DNA from: Verpa conica
Lineage: Eukaryota; Ascomycota; Pezizomycetes; Pezizales; Morchellaceae
DNA: 64,000 bases
NCBI GenBank assembly: GCA_033030425.1
Contig: JAUFSD010000023.1
Location: 124,001 to 188,000, forward strand
Direction: 5' to 3'
In this document: positions 1-12,365 of the stretch, piece after piece
How the letters are laid out: each line of letters opens with the position of its first letter
Position numbering within the stretch: the first letter of the stretch is position 1
Notes under the pieces: generated by a model
The model's input: the letters and a program-made list of their open reading frames with translations, nothing else
Databases searched by the model: none
Told to the model about the DNA's origin: nothing
Position numbers and translations under genes: made by a program

Positions 1-1
1 A

Positions 2-990
2 ACCGGAGCCGGCAAGAGCTCTATCATGAGTGCTTTATTCCGACTCGTCGAGCTCAGTGAGGGCAGTATCATGATTGATGGTGTGGATATTTCTACAATT
101 GGTCTTCACGACCTCCGGAGCAAGTTGGCTATTATCCCGCAGGACCCCACGCTCTTCCGTGGGACTGTGAGGAGCAATCTGGATCCGTTCGGAAAACATA
201 CAGATGAGCAGCTTTGGAGCGCACTTCGGCAGTCCAACCTTGTTGAGGAGTTGGCCGATGGAACCAGTGGTGGAAGGGTTACACTTGATGGCATTGTTGA
301 GGAGGAAGGTATGAACTTTTCATTGGGGCAACGTCAGTTGATGGCGTTGGCAAGGGCACTTGTTAGGGGGAGTAGAATCATTGTCTGTGACGAGGCCACT
401 AGTAGTGTGGATATCGAGACAGATAAAAAGATCCAGAGGTCTATTGTGAAAGGATTTGAGGGAATGACATTGCTGTGTATTGCACATAGGCTTAGGTATG
501 CAATTTTCCCCATTCAGACAGCCCTTTTTTCTTTTCTTTTTCCGTTCCCCCTCTTCAGCCAATCGTATAAGTATGAGGGAATTTAGAGTTGGAACGGTCG
601 GCTATGACACCGTTAGAAGATGTTTCACATCTTAACTATGGTGTCTAAATGTCTTGGGCGTTCCAACTCAGCTCCCTTATATTTACATTATCGCCCTCCA
701 AAATCCCAAGGATATATGTTTTTCCATCTTTACTCGCCCTATTTGGGGGGGGGCGATACACCATTACTTTTGTTGAGGGTTTAATTGCCTCTTTAAGACA
801 CGGTTGTGGCTAACTTTGAGATCACAGGACAATCATCAAGTATGACCGGGTATGCGTTATGGGCGATGGTGGAATCATTGAAATGGACACGCCACTGGCG
901 CTTTTTGAGAAGGAGGGTGGAGTGTTTAAGGGGATGTGCGAGCGGAGCAAGATTAAGCGGGAAGATTTTTTAATGAGCGAAGATGATTAG
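2..990 (+). CDS. ABCC-type (MRP-like) ABC transporter, C-terminal nucleotide-binding domain, 5' truncated by window edge
   Basis: The window opens inside the second nucleotide-binding domain. Visible in order are a Walker A (TGAGKSS), the IPQDPTLFRGTVRSNLDPF stretch that is characteristic of ABCC/MRP proteins, the signature FSLGQRQ, Walker B (RIIVCDEATSSVD) and the H-loop IAHRLR. Exon 1 runs to 495 (AG|GTATGC). A 332-nt intron ends in CACAG at 827. Exon 2 (828-990) restores the frame and encodes the usual tail after the H-loop (TIIKYDRVCVMGDGGIIEMD), ending in a TAG at 988-990. Family members are full-length ATP-driven exporters of conjugates and drugs in the vacuolar or plasma membrane. The substrate cannot be told from this domain. 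All catalytic motifs of this half are intact. The intron is about five times longer than the others in this window and contains a hairpin element. Confidence 0.93.
574..680. repeat. Hairpin (MITE-like) element inside the ABC transporter intron
   Basis: Nested perfect stems are visible. GAGTTGGAACG (586-596) pairs with 659-669, GACACC (606-611) pairs with 640-645, and AAGATG (617-622) pairs with CATCTT (628-633) around a 5-nt loop. A looser outer pairing joins the AGGGA near 576-580 to the TCCCTT near 673-678. The whole 107 bp can fold back on itself, which fits a short non-autonomous inverted-repeat element inserted in the intron. A duplicated target site is not clear. Confidence 0.6.
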
Positions 991-2639
991 ACGATTTAAG
1001 GGAGAGGGGTGTACAAAAAAATACATAGGGTTAATAATCAGTTGAATAGACGTGATGGGTAATGAATTTGAGTGGATGAATGAGGGGTTTGATGGTTTCA
1101 CATGCATTACAGATTTCATCATGTATTTCTTGGGTGGGGGGGGGATGTACTACAAATTCTAGACATGTACATGATTAATTACTATTGCCAGTATTGATTG
1201 GCTCTTGGCCGGAGCGATAATATAAAAAAATCCTTCACATGAGCCACACATGCTACCGCGGTGAATCTGACATTAGGATCTTGAGATTTTTGCAAAAGCC
1301 AATAGTCATTAACACGTTTTCGGAAGGAATACCGATATAGAGATATGTGTTATAAGATTTATGATATGGCAGTTTGGGGGCGAAGGGAGAAGGGGGGGGG
1401 GCGTGTGCCTAAGATATTGGCAAAAGGAAAAAAGAAAAGAAAAAGAGGGAATGAAAAAAAAACACTAGTATGTAGTACATGTAGTAGCAGCTTTCTGAAA
1501 ACATGTATACTGTATGTCGAGCATGGAGCATACGAACAAGAGACGAATAGAAACTCATATTGGTGTAGGCGACCTGACCCGCGGGACGGGATACGGGAAC
1601 GGGAACGGGACGAGACATGATCACACCTCACCACCCATCAACCATCCATGTACTTTACCAGACTCTACAAGTACAAAAGTACAATACATGGATACATGGT
1701 AGAATAGAGCCGGGGGGGGTTCACAAGGGGGAGAGGAGGGGTTAAACACCCATGTGTCAATTGGACATGATACAGAAGACCTACATGAGTACACTTGTCG
1801 AGGCAGGTTTTCCCGTTCGTGGATTGAGGGCAGTGGATAGTAACGGTTTCGTAGTTGATGCAATGTGGTAATTAAGCCTGAAAGGTAACAGGTCGAGGGA
1901 AGGGGGTGGACATGCTTGTCTGAGCACAGACAGAGGGTATCGAGAAGTAGAGCACATGTATACTCTACCCTATGTATGTACATACCAGAGGTATTGGATG
2001 TATTTTATTTTATTTTTCCTGGACTCATCTGTACGGGTCGCAACGGTGGAGCCTCTTTTCGGGGATTAATTTCTTGGGGGGGTAAGTGTCCTGAGTTCCC
2101 GTTTGGGTCGAGGGGGGGTGATCGGTAAATACCGATGGGGCCGATCTTTCTTCTTGCGCCCTGCATTCGGCCTATCCACCCATTCATGGGTTTCTCTGGT
2201 TGCAGGGTTTCGGAGGGCTGGGTGTCTGGCTGTTGGGATACGGTACATGGTACACGGGGATGCTGGGGAAAAGGCCAGTGGCTGTCCCGTGCCTTTGACT
2301 TGCTTTTCCATCTGGAGATGTGATGTGGAGAGTCGTTTTATTTGCCTGGTGTCGCACTTTATCAATTGCGAATCTGAGAGACATCTTGGCTAGATTCTGG
2401 CCGGGCTGTATCGGGCAGGACTGCACTGCACTGCACTGTACCGGTGTTTGGTCATCTGTGTCTAGATTCTGTTCTATTCGCCTAATGCCCACCTCCGATC
2501 TGCTCAGGGTGTTTTGGCTTGCTGGCAGAGGAGGCCAAATGCCTGGCTGTCCACGGATCGCTTTGGCCTACTTTGATCTGATCTGATCCCGAGCAAATCC
2601 TGTTGAGCTCTGTTGTGAGGTGCCGAATCATCTTGGTTC
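991..2639. other. Intergenic, no gene seen
   Basis: Open frames here are short, unlike any family I recognise, and overlap on both strands. The stretch holds several G homopolymers (for example about nine G near 1136-1144) and small tandem motifs, such as GGGAAC copies near 1591-1605 and ACTGC copies near 2420-2438. It probably contains the 3' flank of the transporter and upstream sequence of the next gene. Confidence 0.6.
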
Positions 2640-2945
2640 TCTCGAGTCCTCTTTTTCTTCTTTTCTTCTACTCCTCCTCCTGACTCCCCTCCCTCCTCTC
2701 TTCTTTTTCTTTTCCATCATCCCCTTCATCACCTTCTTCTCTTTTCCCATCTTCCCCTTCTCCTTCTCCATCTTCTACTTCTCAACCTCCATCTTCTACT
2801 TCTCAACCTTCTTCTCAACCTTCTTCTCAACCCTCTCCTTCTCAACCCTCTCCTTCTCAACCCTCTCCATCTTCTAAACCATCATCATTTCTCTCTTTAT
2901 CACCATCTCCTCTATTGTATTCATCTCCCAGCCATCTCCCCCTCC
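2640..2945 (+). promoter_or_regulatory. Pyrimidine-rich tract upstream of the CobW-family gene
   Basis: About 300 bp of almost pure C/T on the plus strand ends just before the start codon at 2952. Inside it are short tandem units, TTCTCAACC and then TTCTCAACCCTCTCC, repeated between about 2778 and 2870. CT-rich tracts directly upstream of the transcription or translation start are common in promoters of filamentous fungi. The 85-codon open frame across it is low-complexity and not a gene. No TATA box is evident. Confidence 0.6.
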
Positions 2946-2951
2946 CCTCTA

Positions 2952-4326
2952 ATGGCTACTCCTCCTCCCATCCCCATCACCATCATCACAGGATTCCTAG
3001 GCTCGGGAAAAACAACCCTGCTACTCTCCCTGCTCCCCCAACTACCTGGATCCTACAACCTCTGCCTCCTCAAAAACGAGTATGGTGATATCGAGATTGA
3101 CTCTCGCCTTGCCTCCCAGGCATCCATCTCCGGCGTCACGGAACTCCTGAACGGCTGGTTAGAACTCCCTCCCTAATTTCTATCATTGACCATTGAAATT
3201 GATATTGAGCGGCCACAGTATCTGCTGCAACCTCGTTGGGCAGTTGAGCGATGCCCTGCTCGCTCTTCGCGATGACTTTAAGCCCCACCGCATAGTCATC
3301 GAGACCTCCGGTAGCGCTTTCCCGGCTACACTTGCAATGGTTCACTCCTCCGCCACCCCTCCCCTGGGACCTTGCAGATCCCGCTAACATTTCATGCAGG
3401 AAGTCAATCGGATCGCCTCGGAAACCCAAGGCGCTTTTGTGCTTGATGGTGTGGTTGTCGTCATCGATGTCGAAAACTGGGCCGGTTACTGCGACACATC
3501 ATATACGGCAAAGCTCCAAGCGCGCTACACGGATCTGATCGTTCTCAACAAATGGGAGAGCGTCGATGCGCGCCGGGAAGACGAGGTTATGGATCGCATT
3601 CGCGACGTGAACGAGGATACTCCTGTTGTCAAGAGCGACAAGGGAAGGGTCTCGAAGGATGTCATCTTTGGCGTCGACAGCAGTCTAGCAAAGGAATTGC
3701 TACTGCAACCAAACGGCCATAACCACGATCACGATCACGATCACGACAACAAGCCCAAGCATTTCAAGGAGGTTGAAGTTTTGTCGCTCACGCTGCCATA
3801 CCAGTTTAACGGCGCAGGCAAATACATTGACGTCGCTAAGCTGGAGAAATTGCTCAGAACGGCGCCCAAGGACGAGGTCTACAGAATCAAGGGCACATTC
3901 AGGTCCCGTGAACCGCCCCCATTCGACACTCCCCTTTCGCCATCCCCGCGGTACATTTTGAACTGGGCCTTTGGTAGGTGGACATACACAGCTCTCAGAA
4001 GGTCGACCGTCTCCACAACCATCGAGGCTCCACAGCTTGTACGACCATCGTCCTCATCTGCATCTTCGACAGCGCCACCGAGCCCGACAATGTCTGACGG
4101 AAACCGCCGTATTGAAGTTGTGGTCCAGACATCCATCAATACAACGGTTGAGACTAGAGAGGATGGGGAAGAAGGCCGATGGGATGGGGAGCCAACCGGA
4201 AGATTTATAATTGTGGCGGGTAGGGGAGAGAGTGAAAAATGGAAAAAAAGGCTCGAGAAGGGGGACTGGATCGGATATGATTGTGAAGTAGAAGGTGGAG
4301 CTGTCGAGATTGTGACTGTTTTGTAA
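2952..4326 (+). CDS. CobW/COG0523 family GTPase, putative metal (zinc) chaperone, 3 exons
   Basis: Exons are 2952-3157, 3219-3339 and 3400-4326. The introns (61 and 60 nt) have GT/AG ends and the join gives 417 residues. The sequence shows a P-loop GFLGSGKT (residues 14-21) and the family metal-binding CxCC motif C69-I-C-C72, which is split by intron 1 and so confirms the splice. It also has IETSGSAFP (switch region), VVVVIDVENW, NKWE at 159-162 as the guanine-specificity motif, and a His/Asp-rich linker at 216-230 of the kind that binds Zn or Ni. A CobW C-terminal domain follows. COG0523 proteins hydrolyse GTP to hand metal to client enzymes. This one lacks the N-terminal CPELVP-type motif known from eukaryotic ZNG1, so it may serve a different client. 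NKWE replaces the more common NKxD. The start is the first ATG before the P-loop. Confidence 0.92.
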
Positions 4327-7300
4327 GTGATGAGAGCATGGAAGGAGGAGTTGGGCGTTTTTTTTTGTTTTTTTTATTTTTATTTTATTGGACTGTGGTT
4401 TTTTGGGGGGAGAGGGGAAGAGGGATTTCGGGTACGCCCCGTTTCAGACTCCAGCATGACCACTCTGATCTCGATATGTATACGCAGTGGGATGACTTCG
4501 GTAAGATCCGCTTGCATATTGAGGAATTGCGGGATACAAGGGACGGGTGATTGTGGAATAAATATCTCACCAATTTGGATATTCGCTATTGGATATCTAT
4601 GATAAATATCTACCTGATTTATACATATATTTGGCGAGCATAAGGAAATAGTTAATGGGAATTTCAATTTTTGTGTTTCCCACCTCCTGTTGGTAGCGGA
4701 CGAATTGAAGTCTATTATGAGAATATGCGCGTGGCATGCGCGTGACATGATAAAGTACAGGTTTGGGCGTTGAAAGGGGTGTTGAGATTCCAGTCCGGAA
4801 AAGACTCAGTGGAAGGCGCAATGCACGCCATGAGCTCTCACTCGATTGCGGGGTGCGGATTTGTACAGCTGTCGCATGTGGACAGGCGAGAACCCTGATC
4901 CCCGTTGATGGGGTGGCGAAACATCAGATTCTTTGAGGTACGTGTAAGCGACCTCCCCCGACAAGGCTTAGGGCTCTCTACCGTCCAGCTATAGATAGCC
5001 ATAGGGATAGGGTCTTTGGGCGCTATGGCCAACGCTTCCCCAGTACCAAGTTCCAGGGTGGGTGATCCTGCAGAGGTGCGTGAGTTGTATGTTGCAAGTA
5101 CATGGTATGGGGCATGGGTGGTCACTCGGATGTGGTTAAGCTTTGGGGGGCTGAGGAGGGCAGAGAGACATCTGGACCCTGGGTTTGGGCTGTTATCCAA
5201 CAGGATAAAGACATGCATTGCTGAGGAGGTGGATCACTGCTCTAGCTGAACGTGAGACTCGAGTGGTTCGCACTTCGCACCGCATGTAGAATACCTGCAA
5301 CGCCTTCCCTGCCGCCACAAAATATGACAGCAGCAAATCGAGAACGACAATACGATTATGCGAATACTAGTCTCTAGACCTCAGCTTGCGGGAATTTACG
5401 GGCTTTATTTTCTCCCCTGGGTTTTTGGTGAACAGGGGATAAGGTTATCAGGGCCTCCCCCTCTCTCTCTTGAGCGCTCCTCGGTTGATGGCCTCAACAG
5501 ATTCCCTACACAGAAACTGGTGCCTTTTATGGTAATGTGTCGCGTGCTACTAATCTGTTTGACACTGGTATCTTCAGCCCTGGGGCTCGGGTAGTATCGG
5601 GCATAACGCCGTACTTGAGATATTCCCCTGCACATAGCAGCTAGCCCTGGGTTAAGGGGAGATATACTAGCTACTGCGCTGGTATGTGGCCTGATTCCTC
5701 GGAGAAGAGTTGCCAACTGTGGAAATTAGAACCACACACTAGAAGGGATAATTTGTAATTCAGCAGGACTTTTTAACTGCTTGGGGAGTAGGAAATTGCC
5801 ATAACAGATATCTTTCAAGAGTGGGCATTTACTCTACTACGCGCAGGGGAAAAGGTGTCTTAAGCCATGGTGGTAGCTCCCATGGATTGTGGGGAGGTGA
5901 CACCGCCACAGTTGACTTTCCGCCCTTTGTAGGCTGGTATATGCAGGAGATTTAACATGACCTGGGAATGAACATAATGCAACATGGGTGATCACTCGAG
6001 AGTGGGATAGTGGGGCAAGGGTGCGGATCGCGCATGGATAGATTGGTGGATCGTGATAAGCGACGTGTGACAAGAGGATGAGAGTAAGGGGGAAGGAAAG
6101 TGGTTATACATTCAAGACTATACATTTCTTGGCGGGCACATATCCTTCCTTCCTGCTTGTGACGGGCTGATCGTTTGTAATAGCACACAGCCCCTAAGCC
6201 TTGCGCTGAGACTTTTTAATAAAAGTACCGGAGTAACCATGAGATTGCCGAGAAATTGGAAATCGCACTGGCTAAGACGTTGAAGTAAGGTTTAATGACA
6301 CAATAGGGATGGCCGGTCTGTGATGGGAAAAAGGAAAACCCGGGTTGGAGAGTCGAAAAAAAAGCATCTTTTTTCTTTTCTTTTTGGATAACCATGGATG
6401 TATTTGTAAGACAGCCATGGTCTAGCTGTTGTCACCGCCCCGCAGCCTGGTATAGCAGAGTTTTCATTCTCCTATCTGACTGAGAGGGGGGAGGGAGGAA
6501 CCTTGGAATTATGTCCAGTGGGGGCTGGCTGTGCGTGGAAATTTCTTCTTGCTAAACGTTCATCCGGGGGGGGGGAGTTGTAATGGGTTATCTCCCTCGC
6601 GGGAGGCGCACATTGCATTTCCCATGTGTACAGTAAGGGCGTGAAATGGGACTGTGATGATTTACCAAGACTGAAGAAAAGTTCTTGGGCTCCTTTTACT
6701 TATTCTCAGACTCCTTAAAACTATAGGATGCATATTATAGGACCCAATCATCGTTCCGTATCCACAGCCACGGAGTATTCTTTTACCGGCCTCGGATGCT
6801 CCACAGCCAAGACATTCATTACTTGATTTGGATAGTCCTGACTGCCATGTCTCAACTGACTGGTGGTAAGCAGGACTTCTGCCTTTTTGGTTTCTTTTTA
6901 CGTTTTGTTTCAGTCTTTTTTGTTTATTCATCTACTTTTTGTTTTCTTGTGTACCGAGATTTATGGCATGATCTTGTCCGCGTCATCATTCCTATAGATG
7001 AAGGCCTCAGATAGGCCCCAGCGCCACGGTGTGGACGCATCTCGTGAGTTTAACTTACGAGGAGCCTTCGATCGGTATGGAAAATCACCCATAACAAGAA
7101 GTTTAATATTACTATTTTGGTCAAAGCCCATCTAGTCCCGTGTTCGATCGAGATGGAGAGTTCCCAACACTACGATTGAAGATCGATCATAGTTTTTTTT
7201 CAGGGTTCATACCGGTTTGGTTTACGTATTTATGATGGATCGAATATAGGCCTCTGGTTTCAGAACTGTTGGTTTAATTTACAATTTTGTATTCTGGTGT

Positions 7301-8958
7301 AATCATTCAGTCAAGATGGAAAGTATTCGGGGGGAGATCATATGGCTTCCCCGGAGAAGGGGAGAAGGGGGGGAGGGGGGGTTCAAACTCATTCAGAGAC
7401 AATTAGGATATGTAGTTATTATAAAATGCCTTTGACGTGAAGTGCTTTTAGTGCCATGTGTCATGATTACAGGTCAGAGCTCATTTCTTAAGTCTAGTCT
7501 GAGCCCTTATTCCATGACAGGCGATAGATCAGCGCTCCAGGTACCATACAGAATGGGGCCTTACATATTTATTTTTTTAGCTTGCTGTATATACACACCA
7601 TCGATAGAGCTATTTTCTGACACGCGTACTGCAATGCACCTTTACCCCGTATTGTAGAGAGAACCTTCATTCTAGAATTATTTCCAGAGCGGCTATAACC
7701 GAGCGGGAGGGAGGGAGGCAGGGAGGAGGGACCACCCGTAAAATAAAATGATAGGCACACTTTGTGGTGTCTCCGTGGACATTGTGCACGGCTGTGGCAT
7801 ACATAGGCATGGGGTTTCAAGATGGATCTTCCAACTCATGAGCTATAGATGGGGTACATATGCCTACTTTACGCCTCTTTCAAAACCAACCATTCCTCTA
7901 AGAATCTATGTGGCCCGTGTCAAAATAAGCGGATGAAGATCGCCTCTACTTGCACCAACACTCTTGCAATATATCCCCCCCACCTCTCCCTCCCTCCCTA
8001 CTAAATTGTAGCTCGGCTTGAGCGTGCATACACGGCAGAAAAAAACAAGTATCAGAGAATGAAATCCCCCAATCAATAAACCTATGCTACACTCTGGAGG
8101 CGCCGCCCCCAATAAATCATCCCACCCCCACCTCTCCCAAATCTCTCCCCCCTGCCTACGGTGGTTGCATTTTCTGATACCTACCGAGTAAAACGAGTGA
8201 TACATCCATCACACGTCACTCAATACTATGTCCAAATTAAACGTACTTTGACCTCGCGTGTAGGTACATGTAGAACACACAGTGAATTTAACCACGCCAG
8301 ACACGCTAACACTTTACCTGATGGGATATGTTTTGGGTGTGTAATATCCCCCCCTGTGACAAAAGACCGGAGGCTAGATTGGGAAAAACCTTCGGAGTAC
8401 TGTATTTAGGAAGCCTACTGGGTGGGATGGAAATATAAGCGGGTTATACGGGTTAGGGTTAGTGATTGCTAGATGTGACTAGACTTGACGTGACGAGGGG
8501 AATATTAAGTCACGGAATTCAAAGATAGTTAGAATGGAAAACAAAACATGGCAGCCACACTTGAACGTGTGGGTAAAGATCGAACGCCACAGATTTCAAA
8601 ATCTAAGCTTTACTATGACGCTCCTAGAATATTGACTTCTGAAAGTGGCTTGTGGGCTATATCCGAAAAAAAATATTTCGTGCTCTGTAAATATTTCACC
8701 TAGCTAGTCTGGGCTTGGTGCTGTAAATCATAAAACATCGTAATCGAGAAAGAAAGCTACCGCTATCTATAAACAGTTACTATTTCATGGTTAGATTTCT
8801 TTGTTAAAGTACAAACATATGTTGGCAACAGTAGTCATATAAGTTTGTGTTGGGGGGTTTGGGCCCTTAATTAGGGATAGGGGAAGTTCCCTTGTGAGTT
8901 GATTTGTCACCTAGAACATCACGTGTAAATCACAATAAATCACTCGGCGGATTAGCCT
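4327..8958. other. Intergenic, no supported gene
   Basis: I see no recognisable domain on either strand. The longest open frames (for example 4380-4748 and 4838-5218, minus) have biased composition, lack plausible splice partners and match nothing I know. Two TTAGGG-like copies occur at 8450-8462, too short to call a telomere relic. The content is probably decayed repeat sequence. Confidence 0.5.
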
Positions 8959-9090
8959 GCTATAAGCCTAGTGAATGAGTGGATTAATCATAAGTACATG
9001 GGGCTATAAGCCTAGTGGATAAACGAATGATTTAACCATAAGCTCATGGAGCGCTATAGGCCTAGTGAATCAATGCATTACAGCTGTACC
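8959..9090. repeat. Degenerate tandem repeat, about 3 copies of 44-50 bp
   Basis: Units beginning GCTATAAGCCTAGTG start at 8959 and 9003, and a diverged one (GCTATAGGCCTAGTG) starts at 9053. Each is followed by an AT-rich portion with ATAAGTACATGG or ATAAGCTCATGG. A fourth partial unit (GCTATAGGCTTAGTAAGG) lies near 9235. Copies differ by substitutions and small indels, so the array is old. Confidence 0.6.
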
Positions 9091-9200
9091 TCGCTATAAG
9101 AAACGCCAAGTATTCAGCCGATTTTATTTCTTATAGCAAGGGTAATTTTGGTACGGAAAAATCCGAATGGAACTAGGGAAAGCTTCTTGTAGCAAGGGTT
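9085..9200. repeat. Inverted repeat resembling pogo/Tigger-type transposon ends
   Basis: An 11-bp perfect inverted repeat, GCTATAAGAAA (9093-9103) against TTTCTTATAGC (9127-9137), lies in the context CAGCTGTACCTCGCTATAAG. That context recalls the CAGT..ACCTCGCTATAA termini of pogo/Tigger elements. A second half-copy (TTCTTGTAGCAAGGGT) lies at 9183-9198, in direct orientation relative to the right arm. No transposase frame is present. A related 24-bp tail (ACTATAATCATA) recurs at 9215-9238 and 14275-14298. Confidence 0.4.
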
Positions 9201-9238
9201 TTCCCACAGCAATGTGTGACTATAATCATAAATAGCTA

Positions 9239-11759
9239 TAGGCTTAGTAAGGATATGCACCTTTTCTACCTAGTGAGCTTTTGTATCTAATGAGCTATAT
9301 ATCTAGAGTACTTTATCTCTACCGAGCACGGCTTCTAAAGATTGGTTACTGGGACCCAGAGCTCAGTGAGTAAGAAAAGATACGCTAAGCCTATTTACCC
9401 TATCACAGCTTCAATTTCAGTTCTTGGTTTTTTTGGGCCCAGTATTTATTAATCGCGTGATACTCTTGAAACTGCTGTATCATTAAATGTAGGGGCTTGA
9501 TAGCCACGTAATTTACTTTAGTGCGATGCAGAAATAAGGAAAGATCCGTTAAAAGCTCCTAGTGGGCGAGCTCAACTTCGCATGTCGTACAAAATTTAGG
9601 CTGCTGGGGCTCTTAGCCAATAGTATGAACCAGGCTATGAATTTTAGCTTGATACGCCATGCACCTACCCCAGAATTCCCAGCATGCCGGTAGTGATGAT
9701 CATCCAGGGCAGGGTAAAACAATATCTAGGCAATGTGCCACATATATGTGAGATTTTTTGATGACCTATGTTCATTGAATCCCCGCACTCATCGGAAACT
9801 AGGCTCAATCCAAATCATCGCAACTACTCTCAAGCCCACTTGATGTTATCTGCCTTGTATGCGCTGTATTTCACTTAGCTAGTACTTCTACAGCTTATAC
9901 GTTAATTCATATACCCCAGCCCCTTCTTATTTGTTGGTTGCTGTCTTTTGCACCCTCAGGGAGTCCTGTGCTCGTTTCAGAAAAGTGCAATAATTCATAA
10001 CAATACATTATTCGTGCTCCCCCCCCCGTTCACCACATTTTGACCCGAAACTATGCAACGTCCCTTGGATAAACGTTTTCTGCCAAAATGGACATGTGTA
10101 ATCAGAAGAGTGCATATTTGGACTAGTGCTATTAAAATGAGACGGTCGCGGTTAGGCTAACCTGCATGTGGGTCAACGTCTTATTGGCTGGGACCCAAGT
10201 CCATAATTTGAGCCTTACATGACCTCATGGTGACCATTACTACATGGTGATACAGCCTCAGTTATGGATATACAAAAGCCATAATAGAATACAGTCGGAC
10301 CGCGCGTCCATCAGAGTACGTACTGATAGACTTATGGGTTAGGGCTGTATATGTCTTGGCATAGTACTAAATTTTCTTATCCCATTGTGATAGCTCAAGT
10401 TTTACCCAAAGAAGTGCCTAGGTTTAATTCAGAAGTATAGGCCGGAGAAGCTATGCAGAGACAGAAGGCACCCTTTCAGACATGCCTACATCACTAGTTT
10501 TCTAGGCCCTTTGATATCTTTTTTTGCCACTTATTACTGCCAATCATTCCATATTTGGCATAACCAACCCCATCCTGAACCGCCTCCTTTGCCTGTAGTT
10601 TTTCCGAGCAGAGATGGCAATAGATTTGGAATATCCTCATAATAATTAAAAAGTAGCCGGAGAGATCTCACGGCGTTATCGCCAGCTAGGCGTGGTTTCT
10701 CTGTATTATCAAATACAAGCTAACTAAGGTTTGTTTGTTTTTTTTGGTTGCGGGTGTGTGTACAGTATTTGTCAGACGGCCACAAGTGGTTGTACTTGGC
10801 GAGAGGTATGGGATGGGTCTGTTAAAGGTACCAGACGGTCTTATGGCGATGTATACTAGTCAGCCTTAAGAAGCATCAATGACTCAGTCATCGGTATCGG
10901 CGTGAAAGGCCATAGCACCTTTTGCATTATTGTTTGATACGCTCTTTAGGAAGCATGTTTTGGGAATACGAATAGCGGGTGACGGCTAGATACAAAGGCG
11001 TGCAGTGGCGGGGTAGAAGCGCAGATCTATATGCATGTTTTGGGAGTATGCAAGTCTTGGGCAGGCCCTTGGAATACACAGCACCGATGAATCGTGGCAC
11101 ACGGCTAGCGGGCAATCAATGGGAGTCATGGGAAGGGATTAGAAATAAGGGTAAGGCATATACGGTGTGTGTAGTATTGAATATGATAGGATGGAAAGGA
11201 TGCTATAGAAAAACAAACACCTAGGCCAGGAGGGACTCCAATCATTTCGCCTAGGTCTCTCGCCCATCTCAACGCTATAGCCCTTCTTAGGGGCAGCTAC
11301 TTGTTTCTAAATTCTCACATCTTGAAACAATCACAGTAGCGTATACAGTGCTTGCGCACTAGCTCCGGACCCTCCCTCTCATCCTATAGAGTACAATAAA
11401 CTAACTGCCTTTTAGTTTATCCATAGGGCCATTAGCTTCCTATGAGAACCAGTTATTCATGCTATTTGTATGTAGCTATCTTTCGACACCCTTTCTAATT
11501 ATTTTATGGCCTGGGGACGGGGCAGATCCATAGCTAATAATATCAAAATCACCAATATATACCTAATCATTTCAGCCTCCCATACGCCTGGTTATAATAA
11601 TTTCACCAAATATTCGCACCGCTACATGCCTGGCCGAGGGGCGGTTTCACCGTAAATATCTACCTCTAATAGAATGATTGGTTTAGTGTTTCTTTGATAT
11701 ATTCGTAACGGCAATCCTGGAAGACATAAATGATATCTTTTCCGTACTATATTACCTAT
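9239..11759. other. Gene-free AT-rich stretch
   Basis: Almost no open frame exceeds 60 codons here, and the base composition becomes markedly AT-rich toward 11.4 kb. I recognise no coding exon, RNA gene or intact mobile element. Confidence 0.5.
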
Positions 11760-12365
11760 GGAGGCCCATAGCGCGCAACCTGTAATAAAGTCTAAAATAC
11801 TAAAACTTGCGCCCCTAGACACTATTAGCCTATACTTATCAAGGGATAGAGTGACTCTTAAAAAACCCCTGTTAATATTTCACTCTGTATCTTTAGTAAT
11901 TTTACTTTCCTTACAGCACAAAGAGTACACCCAAATTACAATTTTTTATCATTTACTTTTCATAGGGATAAAGGTCATAAAATGTGCTCAAATCATGCTT
12001 TTCCCTACTTTTGAATCCTAAATATTTTAGAAAAAGGTAAAACAGCTATTTTTATTTTAGGAATTTTAGCATTCTAAATAGATGGGAAAGGTAGGAATCG
12101 TAATTTAAGTACTCTTTAGTGGTTTTGAGAGAAGTAAAGTTATTAATAATAAAAGGTATTCAGGGGTACACTAAGGGGCTTCTAAAATTCTTATCCCTCA
12201 CTAAATACTGGCTAGTGGTATCTAGGGGTGCAAATTCTAGGTAAATTTTCCCCTTAGACTAGTTATATTAGTGACTCCTATCCCCATACCCCTTATTTTT
12301 TAGCTCTTTATCAATTTTCGCTTTTGTTATTTTTCACTATTGGGGGTTGCGCGCTATGGGCCTCC
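11760..12365. mobile_element. 606-bp non-autonomous element with long inverted repeats (foldback/MITE-like)
   Basis: The ends form a perfect 21-bp terminal inverted repeat: GGAGGCCCATAGCGCGCAAC begins at 11760-11780 and its reverse complement is at 12345-12365. Homology between the arms continues inward. The segment 11805-11849 matches the reverse complement of 12192-12234 at most positions, and 11896-11942 matches the reverse complement of 12100-12146. The right arm carries about 85 extra bases next to its terminus. The interior is AT-rich and non-coding, so the element must have moved with a transposase supplied elsewhere. No clear target-site duplication is seen in the flanks. Confidence 0.72.

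Noticed and set aside
2620..2877. 85-codon Phe/Ser/Leu frame
   Set aside because: Translation of a CT-rich promoter tract.
4838..5218. 126-codon minus-strand frame
   Set aside because: No domain, no coding-like periodicity I can see, and overlapping open frames on the other strand.
8450..8462. GGGTTAGGGTTAG telomere-like motif (also near 62929)
   Set aside because: Only two units; expected by chance in a window this long.
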